Below are positions 35,451 through 41,873 of a stretch of DNA of 64,000 nucleotides, piece after piece. Location: the NCBI RefSeq assembly GCF_024172125.1, contig NZ_JAMZEA010000008.1, forward strand, positions 248,001 through 312,000. The letters are read 5' to 3'. Position 1 is the stretch's first letter. Each line of letters starts with the position of its first letter. Below the pieces are notes generated by a model. It saw nothing but the letters and a program-made list of their open reading frames with translations. It searched no databases and was not told the DNA's origin. This DNA is from Actinomadura rupiterrae (lineage in GTDB: Bacteria > Actinomycetota > Actinomycetes > Streptosporangiales > Streptosporangiaceae). The position numbers and the translations under genes are program-made.

Positions 35451-35791
35451 GCGGCGCTCCTGTTCTGGTGAGCGGATGCGGTGTGGGACGCGTGCATGGC
35501 GCGGCTAGCGGCAAGGCTCGCGTCGATACGGGCGTCCCGAGCCTCGGAGTCGATGCGGTGCTCGGAGACGAGCGCGGCCCGCGCGTCGTACAGGGCGCGG
35601 AGCGCAAGGTCGATGTGCTTGATGGCCTCGCCTCCACGCGCGGTGTACGGGCTGCCCGCCGTGCTTCCGTCGCGTCCGGCGTGCCAGATGCGCAGAGCCT
35701 TGGCGGCCTTGAACAAGGCGAGTCGGGCGCGGCCGAGATGCTCGGACGAGCCGAGATCGGGCGGAGGCGGGTAGTTGGCAAGGTCGGTCAT
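35447..35791 (-). CDS. 114-residue element protein, unknown
   Basis: Helical, soluble and moderately basic; no recognised domain. The central part (KAAKALRIWHAGRDGSTAGSPYTARGGEAIKHIDLALRALYDARAALV) looks like a helical bundle. GGGAGC lies 7-8 bases before the ATG. Start and stop both overlap neighbours by 4 bases (ATGA), so it belongs to the transfer operon. Confidence 0.7.
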   Translation of the reverse strand: MTDLANYPPPPDLGSSEHLGRARLALFKAAKALRIWHAGRDGSTAGSPYTARGGEAIKHIDLALRALYDARAALVSEHRIDSEARDARIDASLAASRAMHASHTASAHQNRSAA

Positions 35792-35850
35792 GACGTTGCT
35801 CCCAGCGAGGCGAGGAGGGCGGCGAAGGCGGTAGCGGAAGCGCCGAGCAT
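35788..35850 (-). CDS. 20-residue hydrophobic peptide coupled at both ends
   Basis: ATG at 35850-35848 overlaps the stop of the DUF4097 gene and the TGA at 35790-35788 overlaps the ATG of the next gene, both as ATGA. A clear GGAGG stands 6 bases before the ATG. The peptide is Ala/Leu/Ser-rich (MLGASATAFAALLASLGATS) and could form one short membrane helix. The exact coupling argues for real translation, either for the peptide itself or to carry ribosomes to the next gene. Confidence 0.5.
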   Translation of the reverse strand: MLGASATAFAALLASLGATS

Positions 35851-36791
35851 CAGAAGCCTCCGAACGCGCGGGACGCGGCGGCGGCCGGGGCGGCGGGCGT
35901 GCGGACGCGACCGACGCGGCTACGGGCGTCCACGCGCAAGCTGTCCGGGTCGCACATCGGGCCGGCGGTCACGTCGACGTCCCCGGAGGTGGAGAACGCC
36001 TCGATGGTGCCGGGGCCGGTCGCGGTGATGGTGATGTCGCCGGAGGTCGCCGTGAGCGAGGCGATTCCGCTCGTCCCGGCGCTCAGGTAGTCGCGGACGT
36101 CGATGTCACCGGAGGTGCTCTTGGCGAGGACGTTGACCGTCCGGCCGATGCGGACATCCCCGGAGGTGCTGCTCACGTTGGCGTGCTCGGCGACGTCGGC
36201 GCGCACGTCCCCCGACCGCGTTTCGGCGAGGAGGTGCCGCGTCCGCTCGGCACGAAGGTTCCCGCTGGACGAGTCGAACTTGATGCCCTCATAGGTGCCG
36301 TACGCGTCCAGGTCGGCGGCGAGAGTCTTGACGATGATGCTGGACAGCTCCGGCACTCGCGCGGTGACCTGGATGCTTCCGGCGTCCGCGCCGACGACGG
36401 TCGTTCCGTTCACGGTGACGCCGTTGATGGTGACGCCCTGGTCGCCGATGTTGATATCGCCGACGACCGTCCCAATGCTGGTCACGACCGTGCCTCGCCC
36501 GACGTGGATGGCGTTCCCGTTGATGTGGACGGAGCCGTTCGTCTGGATGATGGTCTGAGCGCCGCTCATGACCTCCGGGACGCGCAGCATGAGCGCCTCG
36601 CGGGCGTCGTCCCACAGGAGGATGGCGTCCTGGACGGCCTCGGCGAACGCCGCGTCGGTGCCCGTGGCGGTCACGGTCACCTCGGCGACCGTCCGGCCGG
36701 GCTCGGAGATCACTTCGACGGACCCAACCGGAAGGTCAACGGACAGGTAGACCGGGCCGGACTTGGGAGCGGAGAGGGTGCGGAAGGACAT
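35850..36791 (-). CDS. DUF4097-type beta-helix protein
   Basis: 313 residues. From about residue 140 the protein has regular beta-strand repeats with STSGDV/SGDI/SSGNL turns spaced about 18-20 residues apart, the pattern of DUF4097 (putative adhesin) proteins. The middle part is Gly/Ile/Val-rich (SVHINGNAIHVGRGTVVTSIGTVVGDINIGDQGV). No signal peptide or anchor. Sits between whiB and the coupled small genes of the transfer operon; function in the element unknown. Confidence 0.75.
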   Translation of the reverse strand: MSFRTLSAPKSGPVYLSVDLPVGSVEVISEPGRTVAEVTVTATGTDAAFAEAVQDAILLWDDAREALMLRVPEVMSGAQTIIQTNGSVHINGNAIHVGRGTVVTSIGTVVGDINIGDQGVTINGVTVNGTTVVGADAGSIQVTARVPELSSIIVKTLAADLDAYGTYEGIKFDSSSGNLRAERTRHLLAETRSGDVRADVAEHANVSSTSGDVRIGRTVNVLAKSTSGDIDVRDYLSAGTSGIASLTATSGDITITATGPGTIEAFSTSGDVDVTAGPMCDPDSLRVDARSRVGRVRTPAAPAAAASRAFGGF

Positions 36792-36822
36792 CGGAAGTCT
36801 CCTAGCTGGACGAAGCGGCGGG

Positions 36823-37107
36823 TCAGGCGGCGATGTTCAGCGAGCGGCGCGGGATGTCCTCGGCGGCTACGGCGGCCCAGACACCGGAGCGCGCCCCGAT
36901 GCCGACCGCACGGACCAGGCACTTGGACCGGACCGGGCAGGAGAGGCAAACGTCCTTGGCGACGTCCTCCCGCGCGGCCTTCTCCTCGGTGGTCTCGATG
37001 ACCAGGCGCGGGCCGGTGTGAAGCTCGGAGTCGTAGGCGCACTCCGCGCCGACCAGGCCGGCGGCGATGAGGTCCGTGGCGGAGAGCTTGCTCGGGTGCA
37101 GCTTCAT
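36823..37107 (-). CDS. WhiB-family iron-sulphur transcription factor
   Basis: 94 residues with the four Cys ligands of the [4Fe-4S] cluster: Cys in AECAYD, then CLSCPVRSKC, and the WhiB turn GVWAAVAAED in place of the usual G(V/I)WGG. The C-terminus is short and lacks a strong basic AT-hook, so it may act through sigma factor contact. A WhiB protein carried on the element is expected in many AICEs and may tie transfer to host physiology. Same direction as the transfer genes. Confidence 0.88.
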   Translation of the reverse strand: MKLHPSKLSATDLIAAGLVGAECAYDSELHTGPRLVIETTEEKAAREDVAKDVCLSCPVRSKCLVRAVGIGARSGVWAAVAAEDIPRRSLNIAA

Positions 37108-37153
37108 GAGTTCCTCGCAGATCGAGAGTCGGGCGGCGAACGAGAGCGGCGAA

Positions 37154-37318
37154 TCAACCCGCGTGGTGGTGGCTGCCGATGCGGTCGGCCATGACCTGGA
37201 CGACGTGAAAGGCGTGGTTGACCATGTCGGCGGCCTGCTCGGGGTTGGCCCAGACGAAGAAGACGACGACAGCGGTGATCAGGTACTGGGGGAGCTTGCT
37301 GGTCTGCTGCTGGAACAT
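37154..37318 (-). CDS. 54-residue single-span membrane protein
   Basis: Start ATG 37318 has GAAGGGG upstream. One membrane segment (LPQYLITAVVVFFVWANPEQAA) and a His-rich C-terminus (GSHHHAG). It is the first gene of the minus-strand transfer operon, right behind the mirrored operator pair. No known family recognised; a small transfer or regulatory accessory is an inference from position. Confidence 0.65.
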   Translation of the reverse strand: MFQQQTSKLPQYLITAVVVFFVWANPEQAADMVNHAFHVVQVMADRIGSHHHAG

Positions 37319-37334
37319 CGGAGCCCCTTCGTCG

Positions 37335-37437
37335 GTTTGTAAGTTTGCCAGCAAACTGGCGAACGAGGACGACGTTAGACGGGTCACACGACGCGGCGCA
37401 AGAGACTCGCCCGAAGTTTGTTGGCAAACTTGTAAAC
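37335..37437. promoter_or_regulatory. mirrored operator pair in divergent control region
   Basis: Two 23-base elements face outward: 37335-37357 and 37415-37437, matching as inverted copies at 20 of 23 positions. Each holds a palindromic core, AGTTTGCCAGCAAACT (37342-37357) and AGTTTGTTGGCAAACT (37415-37430). One flanks the minus-strand operon and the other overlaps the -35 of the gntR promoter. Likely binding sites of the adjacent GntR/UTRA repressor (KorSA-like). Confidence 0.75.
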
Positions 37438-37448
37438 CGGCCTAGGAT
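37421..37448 (+). promoter_or_regulatory. promoter of the gntR gene
   Basis: -35 TTGGCA (37421-37426), 16-bp spacer, -10 TAGGAT (37443-37448). Transcription would begin at or next to the ATG at 37456, so the message may be leaderless. The -35 lies inside the operator core, giving a simple route to autorepression. Confidence 0.65.
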
Positions 37449-37455
37449 GGTGCCC

Positions 37456-38274
37456 ATGAAGCCGCAGCCCACCCCGGTACGGCGGTCCGTGCCGCTGGCC
37501 ATCGCCGACGACATCCGCATGCGCATCGAAAGCGGGGAGCTGTCCCCCGGCGACCCCGTCCCGACGATCCACCAGCTCGGCGAGACCTGGGGCTGCACCG
37601 TCGGCGCGGCCCGTGAGGCTCACCGGCTCCTCAAAGAGCAGGGGCTCGTCACGGGCGGACGCGGCAAGCCGCTCTCCGTCCGCCAGCCCGTCAACCAGAC
37701 GCTCAGGTCATCGGCGCGCCACCAGATCGAGAAAGACTTGGCCGCGCAGCCCGAAGAAGAGCGCGCGAAGGTCGGCACGGCCGAGCTGGAGACCGGCATC
37801 TCCTTCGAGGAGATCGACTACAGCAGCACCTACGACGTCATCCCAGCGAACGTGGACCTCGCCGAGGCGTTCAAGGTGGATGCCGGGACGGACATCCTCA
37901 TGCGCACGTACGAGGCGCGCATCTCCCGGACGGGCGTCCTCAACTCGTGGAGCCTCTCGTACCTGCCGGTCGAGATCATCGGCCAGAACCCGGCCTACAT
38001 GGACGCGGCGAACGAGCCTTGGCCGGGCGGCACGCAATACCAGCTCCGGACGCTGGGTATCGAAGTCGGCGAGATGATCGACGAAGTCACCGGGCGCATG
38101 CCGACCACGGCCGAACGCGAGGACTGGCACATGGACGCAGGCGTCCCGCTGCTGGTCGTCCGGCGCATCTCGATCGACACCACGGGCCGGGTGGTCGAGG
38201 TGTCCGACGCGACCTTCCCCGCTGACCGGACGAAGCTCTCCTTCCCGACGCCTCTCAAGCCCTGGAGCGAATGA
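37456..38274 (+). CDS. GntR/UTRA transcriptional regulator (KorSA-like)
   Basis: 272 residues. N-terminal GntR winged helix (VPLAIADDIRMRIESGELSPGDPVPTIHQLGETWGCTVGAAREAHRLLKEQGLV) and a C-terminal UTRA effector domain (about 115-265; YEARISRTGVLNSWSLSYLPVEI..., LLVVRRISIDTTGRVVEVSD). In pSAM2-type elements the GntR repressor KorSA controls the transfer and replication activator; the same role is likely here because two matching operators lie between it and the transfer operon. An upstream ATG at 37447 overlaps the -10 region and is less likely. The glycosyltransferase gene follows after 3 bases. Confidence 0.88.
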   Translation: MKPQPTPVRRSVPLAIADDIRMRIESGELSPGDPVPTIHQLGETWGCTVGAAREAHRLLKEQGLVTGGRGKPLSVRQPVNQTLRSSARHQIEKDLAAQPEEERAKVGTAELETGISFEEIDYSSTYDVIPANVDLAEAFKVDAGTDILMRTYEARISRTGVLNSWSLSYLPVEIIGQNPAYMDAANEPWPGGTQYQLRTLGIEVGEMIDEVTGRMPTTAEREDWHMDAGVPLLVVRRISIDTTGRVVEVSDATFPADRTKLSFPTPLKPWSE

Positions 38275-38277
38275 CCG

Positions 38278-39096
38278 ATGCCTCTGATCTCGATCATTAC
38301 CGCAGCTCACGCGCCGTCCGCGACCTACCTCTCCGAGACGGCGAAGGCCATCGAAGCCGTGAAGCTGCCTGAGGGCTGGGACCTTGAGTGGGTCGTCCAG
38401 GAGGACGGCGCGGACCCGAAGCTCCGCGAGTTCTTCGCTCCCATCCCGTACGCCAAGTACGACGCGGCCGGCCGCCAGCTCGGCATTGCGCTCACGCGGA
38501 ACCTCGCCCTGACCCGAGCCTCCGGCGTCCTGCTCCAAGCACTCGACCAGGACGACATGCTCCTACCCGAGGTGTTCACGACCCTGATCCCGCACTTCGC
38601 CGAGCGCGGAGTCCACTGGGCCATCGGCCAAGCGGACGACATCCTCCCGGACGGCACCCGCAAGCCCTACCCCTCGCCCATCCCGTTCGGCCTCAAGCGG
38701 CCGGGCGAGGTGAACGAGTTCGCCGAGGCGGACGGCGGCAACTGGCCGATCCACGGCGCAGCGTTGATGCTCCGCACGGCCACCTTCCGCGCCCTAGGCG
38801 GCTGGACCGGCATCCCCTACGACGACGAACTCGCCACCTTCGCCGCCCTCTCCCAGATCTGCGAGGGCTACTACGACGAAGCGATCACGTGGCTCTACCG
38901 CCACCACCCCGGCCAAACCCACCGCACCGAGGGCGCCCAGCAGCTCAGCGCGGCCGGCCGCCGCATCGCCCTACAGCGCGCCGTAGCCGCCCAAGCAACC
39001 GGCATGACCTTCTCACCCGAATCCGCCGGCGCCTTCGTGAACGAGCGCCCCGTCCAGGTCGGCAAGGTCACCAAGGACACCACCCTCGGCGAGTAA
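38278..39096 (+). CDS. GT2-family glycosyltransferase
   Basis: 272 residues. GT-A fold: ISIITAAHAPSATYLSETAKAI at the start, a nucleotide-binding VVQEDGADPKL, and the DxD-like LDQDDMLLPEV; later NWPIHGAALMLRTATFRALGGW and DDELATFAALS typical of GT2. No membrane segments. It begins 3 bases after the gntR stop, so it shares that repressor-controlled transcript. Acceptor unknown; surface or conjugation-related glycosylation is speculation. Confidence 0.82.
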   Translation: MPLISIITAAHAPSATYLSETAKAIEAVKLPEGWDLEWVVQEDGADPKLREFFAPIPYAKYDAAGRQLGIALTRNLALTRASGVLLQALDQDDMLLPEVFTTLIPHFAERGVHWAIGQADDILPDGTRKPYPSPIPFGLKRPGEVNEFAEADGGNWPIHGAALMLRTATFRALGGWTGIPYDDELATFAALSQICEGYYDEAITWLYRHHPGQTHRTEGAQQLSAAGRRIALQRAVAAQATGMTFSPESAGAFVNERPVQVGKVTKDTTLGE

Positions 39097-39126
39097 CCCC
39101 AGAACAGCAAGTAACCCCAGCACAGC

Positions 39127-39162
39127 AAGAGGGGCCGTCTCCAACCGGAGACAGCCCCTCTT
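39127..39162 (+). terminator. hairpin terminator after the glycosyltransferase gene
   Basis: Stem AAGAGGGGC.GTCTCC with GGAGAC.GCCCCTCTT, one mismatch, loop AACC. A direct repeat TAACCCCAG(A/C)ACAGCAAG is found twice just before it (39095-39129). Confidence 0.75.
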
Positions 39163-39181
39163 CGCGTTCGGACGTCGCGCG

Positions 39182-39508
39182 CTACCCGAGTTCGGACAGA
39201 TGAGCGCGGTCATGATCGACCCGCGCGAGGTTCGCCCGGATCCGGACGAGCGCCTCGTCCAGGCTGTGAACGGGCGCGAGCGGTTCACGCCAGCTCGTCC
39301 AGAACCAGCGTCCGCCGCCCCCGTCTGCGGCCGAACGCCGCGCACAGGTGATCCGGTCGGCCGGGTGCCGAACCTCATCACAGCATCCGGACGCTTTGGG
39401 GTTCATCACATGCAGTCCCGTGGCCGTGAGATGCGTAGTGAGCCCGTACAGCTCCAGACGCACAGCAAGCGCGGCGAGGGGGTTGTCTTCGGTGGATGTT
39501 GGGACCAC
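39182..39508 (-). CDS. 108-residue element protein, unknown
   Basis: GTG start at 39508 with GAGGTG upstream. The first part (NPLAALAVRLELYGLTTHLTATGLHVMNP) resembles a small alpha/beta domain, followed by Cys pair GCCDEV, a later Cys (ITCARRS), and GGGGRWFWTSWREPLAPV, a pattern I associate with short hypothetical proteins on actinomycete plasmids. No function known. Same direction as the gene at 39631, 122 bases behind it. Confidence 0.6.
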   Translation of the reverse strand: MVPTSTEDNPLAALAVRLELYGLTTHLTATGLHVMNPKASGCCDEVRHPADRITCARRSAADGGGGRWFWTSWREPLAPVHSLDEALVRIRANLARVDHDRAHLSELG

Positions 39509-39630
39509 GGGCAGGCACCTCGATTCCTGCTTGGGGTCCGGTCCGGCGCTTCTCGTCGGGCCGGTACGGACAGATGGGGCGGGCGCGCCTCGGCGCACGG
39601 GGTCGGTTAGACGCCGAGGCGCACCCACGT

Positions 39631-39900
39631 TCATTCGGCCCAGAGCACCGCGCCGTCCTCGTCGGCCAGCCAGCCGAGTACCTCCCGGCCTATAGGCATG
39701 TAGACATTCCGTCCGGAGGGCGGAAACGCGACACGACGCATGACGACCACGCATCCCTTCGGAGCACGCCGAAGGGCTGTTTGTGCAGCGTCCCGAGCCT
39801 TGTCGCGGTCTCTGGAGACGCCAGCCTCGGACGCGCCATCTCCGATGACGTCCCACGTGTAGATCGGATCGGGCTCCCATGGACGAGAGCGGGCGGCCAC
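39631..39900 (-). CDS. 89-residue element protein, unknown
   Basis: GTG start with an excellent GAGGAGG Shine-Dalgarno 7 bases upstream. Small soluble protein (PIYTWDVIGDGASEAGVSRDRDKARDAAQTALRRA..., ending WLADEDGAVLWAE); no recognised domain. Divergent from the one-domain gntR gene, so it is probably under that regulator. Confidence 0.65.
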   Translation of the reverse strand: MAARSRPWEPDPIYTWDVIGDGASEAGVSRDRDKARDAAQTALRRAPKGCVVVMRRVAFPPSGRNVYMPIGREVLGWLADEDGAVLWAE

Positions 39901-39952
39901 GGGATCACCTCCTCGTGGTGAAGCACTGAGCTACGAACCTCACTCACGAGTG

Positions 39953-40024
39953 TAGAGCGGTATAGAGCGGTATGCAGCGGCATGCCGCTACCCGTGCATC
40001 TATGCAGCTCAGAGCCGCTATAGC
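39953..40024. promoter_or_regulatory. iteron-like operator region and promoter of the small gntR gene
   Basis: Tandem 10-base units TAGAGCGGTA (39953 and 39963) and TGCAGCGGCA (39973) run into a perfect 14-base palindrome AGCGGCATGCCGCT (39976-39989); an inverted GCCGCTATA lies at 40015-40023. TATAGC at 40019-40024 is a plausible -10 about 10 bases before ATG 40034, which would make that message leaderless. Likely binding site of the short GntR protein. Confidence 0.65.
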
Positions 40025-40033
40025 GTGATCTAC

Positions 40034-40315
40034 ATGGCAGGTCAGAGCCCGGTGCCGCCGTTCGAGCCCAGCGAAGCGGCGTACGTTTACATGCAGGTTG
40101 CCGACCACATCGCCGCGCGCATCGCGGCCGGCGAACTCTCGCCCGGTGCCCGCCTACCCGGAGAACGCGACCTCGCTGAGGAGTACGGCGTAGCCCTCGG
40201 CACCATCCGCCGCGCCATCGAAGAACTCCGAGACCGCGGCCTTGTCCACACCCTCCCCGCCAAGGGAACCTTCGTGACGAGCCCTAAAGATGAGGCATCA
40301 GCAGAGAACGCCTAG
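40034..40315 (+). CDS. one-domain GntR-type regulator
   Basis: 93 residues, only the GntR winged helix (YVYMQVADHIAARIAAGELSPGARLPGERDLAEEYGVALGTIRRAIEELRDRGLVHTLPAKGTFV) with no effector domain. Such short GntR proteins are typical of actinomycete mobile elements. ATG 40034 is chosen over GTG 40025 because a TATAGC -10 box ends just before 40025. Converges on the A+T-richer membrane gene. Confidence 0.85.
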   Translation: MAGQSPVPPFEPSEAAYVYMQVADHIAARIAAGELSPGARLPGERDLAEEYGVALGTIRRAIEELRDRGLVHTLPAKGTFVTSPKDEASAENA

Positions 40316-40364
40316 GGCTGATGCAGATGTTCTCAAGTTCGCTCAATTTCAATACGAGTCAGAT

Positions 40365-41279
40365 TTACAATATTATTTTTTTGCCTCCACTCCCGCGCCC
40401 AAATATCCACTCTCTCCAGCTAGATATTCCAGTGCCGATAACTTCCTCTTCTTCTGCAATCGCATCAGCCTGATTTAGAATCCGCTGAACAATTTTGGAG
40501 CGGAGTTGATCCCTTCTCGTGGGATCCACAACCCGCTCTATTACCGCCTCGGATTGCTTTATTAATTCCCCTAGGCGGACTTCATCGCGAAGAGGATTCG
40601 CCTGTCGCTCAAGGTGCTCACGTGCACGATTTGTTTGGGCGAAGAAGAGGCCTGAAGTCAGGTTTGTAATTAATCCACTTGCGGTAATTATTATACCCGC
40701 CACCTGCTGGCCACCGGACCGAAAAATAGAAACCCCTACACCAATAAAGATGAGCACAGTGCCGACTGTAGCGATGATCTGATTAATGCGATAGCTGCTT
40801 CTGAGTTGCGTTAGCGCCTGACTGTATACCTCAATGAGAACAGAAAGGCGGGCGTCATCAATATCCGCTGCCTCCTCATAATCCGCCAGCCGCTCACGAA
40901 GCTCCGACATCTCCTTACGCAGAGAACGAATTTCTCGCGCTTGCGTAGGACGGCTTCGCAGGTCTTGTATGGTCGTCTCAAGTTCGGATATCTGGTGCGC
41001 CATATCGTCAATTGCTCGGCTAGCACGTTCCGGTGTCGCCGTTAACTGAGCCGAACGCCGCAGGCTGCGAGCCACCCTCTCAGTCTCTTCTGTACGTCGC
41101 TCGGCGGGTCTGCTCAGACCGGCAAAAGTAATTGCCACGACGAACATTAGAACCGTTACCCGAATCACGGTCTCCCAACTAAGATCCTTGGGAATTTTAT
41201 TTGGATCAATAACAGTGATAGCTATAATTCCGCCGATCACAAAGAAGACTGACGCGATCAGAACCCTGACTAGCTGCAT
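40365..41279 (-). CDS. membrane and coiled-coil protein resembling TRADD-N-associated membrane proteins
   Basis: 304 residues from ATG 41279. Two N-terminal membrane segments (LVRVLIASVFFVIGGIIAITV; VIRVTVLMFVVAITFAGL), a charged coiled coil (about 65-140: HQISELETTIQDLRSRPTQ...), then VYSQALTQLRSSYRINQIIATVGTVLIFIGVGVSIF and VAGIIITASGLITNLTSGLFFAQTNRAREHL, a hairpin of two more membrane helices. That last part resembles the membrane domain that accompanies bacterial TRADD-N proteins, a group proposed to act in immunity and programmed death. G+C is about half by eye, far below neighbours, and RBS is weak: a recent import. Not a certain assignment. Confidence 0.6.
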   Translation of the reverse strand: MQLVRVLIASVFFVIGGIIAITVIDPNKIPKDLSWETVIRVTVLMFVVAITFAGLSRPAERRTEETERVARSLRRSAQLTATPERASRAIDDMAHQISELETTIQDLRSRPTQAREIRSLRKEMSELRERLADYEEAADIDDARLSVLIEVYSQALTQLRSSYRINQIIATVGTVLIFIGVGVSIFRSGGQQVAGIIITASGLITNLTSGLFFAQTNRAREHLERQANPLRDEVRLGELIKQSEAVIERVVDPTRRDQLRSKIVQRILNQADAIAEEEEVIGTGISSWREWIFGRGSGGKKIIL

Positions 41280-41529
41280 GCCTTGTGATCGCTGGCACGA
41301 CCGAAATCGTTTCACATACTCGTCCACGCGCCCTGATGGCACATGATTCCTTGTGTTCAGGTATCGCGACGCGCATATGATGCCGCTGGCGCTGAGTTGA
41401 GGCAGGACGGGGCCTTGCCCGGCTGAGAGGCTCCCGGATGCCACGCCACTATGCGAGGCGAGACGATGCCAGGGGATCATGGCCACCGCTCACCCACGGT
41501 CCGCCTACCTGGCGGTGACGTGGAACGCG

Positions 41530-41549
41530 TAGTCTCAGTTCTAGTCTCA
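41530..41549. promoter_or_regulatory. candidate integrase arm-binding sites, attR side
   Basis: TAGTCTCA twice with the same 12-base spacing as at 26727-26746, in the same orientation, 118 bases inside the attR core. Only one base differs between the two 20-mers. Confidence 0.6.
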
Positions 41550-41666
41550 ATTGCTCGGCGTTCGGGCTCGTTCAGACCAGTCCGCCGAGGGCTGACCCCA
41601 CCGGCAGAATGCCCGTGAGCTTGCGTTCCGGGCGTGGGTGATCACGCGCGGACGTTGGTCAGCAGA

Positions 41667-41728
41667 CTTGGAAAGCGTGTTGGGGGCAACCCCTCACGAG
41701 TTCAAATCTCGTATCCTCCGCCAGCCTG
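41667..41728. repeat. attR core, 62 bp
   Basis: Exact copy of 26608-26669, that is the anticodon-arm-to-CCA part of tRNA-Ser(GGA). The 5' half of a tRNA is missing here, so it is an attachment site, not a second gene. Confidence 0.95.
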
Positions 41729-41743
41729 TACCAGGCAAGCAAC

Positions 41744-41778
41744 GCTGAGGGCGGCACCTACGGGGTGCCGCCCTCAGC
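41744..41778 (+). terminator. hairpin following the attR core
   Basis: 15-bp stem GCTGAGGGCGGCACC with loop TACGG. Counterpart of the tRNA terminator at 26690, conserved outside the element. Confidence 0.75.
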
Positions 41779-41784
41779 GCATTT

Positions 41785-41804
41785 CAGCCTCAATCGCAGT
41801 CTCG
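41785..41804. promoter_or_regulatory. degenerate arm-site doublet outside attR
   Basis: CAGCCTCA and CAGTCTCG, again 12 bases apart and 57 bases after the core, the same place as the doublet behind attL. It looks like the decayed attL arm of an older, related element. Confidence 0.45.
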
Positions 41805-41873
41805 GTCGCTACCCAGCAGCCAAGGGCCCCACCCACCCCACGAAGCCACGAAGCGTCTGCCCGCCCCGCTGGA

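Larger units (their letters stand above)
26608..41728. mobile_element. actinomycete integrative and conjugative element in tRNA-Ser(GGA)
   Basis: About 15.06 kb from core to core. It is flanked by a perfect 62-bp direct repeat that includes the 3' part of the tRNA gene, and contains the complete AICE set: tyrosine integrase, excisionase, replication protein, TraB/FtsK translocase, DUF2637/SpdB-like membrane protein, GntR regulators and WhiB. There is no relaxase and no type IV secretion set, consistent with transfer of double-stranded DNA by a single TraB ring as in pSAM2-like elements. Paired TAGTCTCA arm-site candidates lie inside both ends. All core functions look intact, so it may still be mobile. 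Two genes next to the ends look like cargo. Confidence 0.93.

Noticed and set aside
36823..37107. WhiB gene as a core developmental regulator
   Set aside because: It lies inside the element and in the direction of the transfer genes, so it is treated as element-borne.
41667..41728. Second tRNA-Ser(GGA) gene
   Set aside because: Only the 3' part is present; the acceptor 5' strand and D-arm are missing. It is the attR core.
26608..41728. Prophage
   Set aside because: No capsid, tail, terminase or lysis genes; TraB, DUF2637 and rep identify an AICE.
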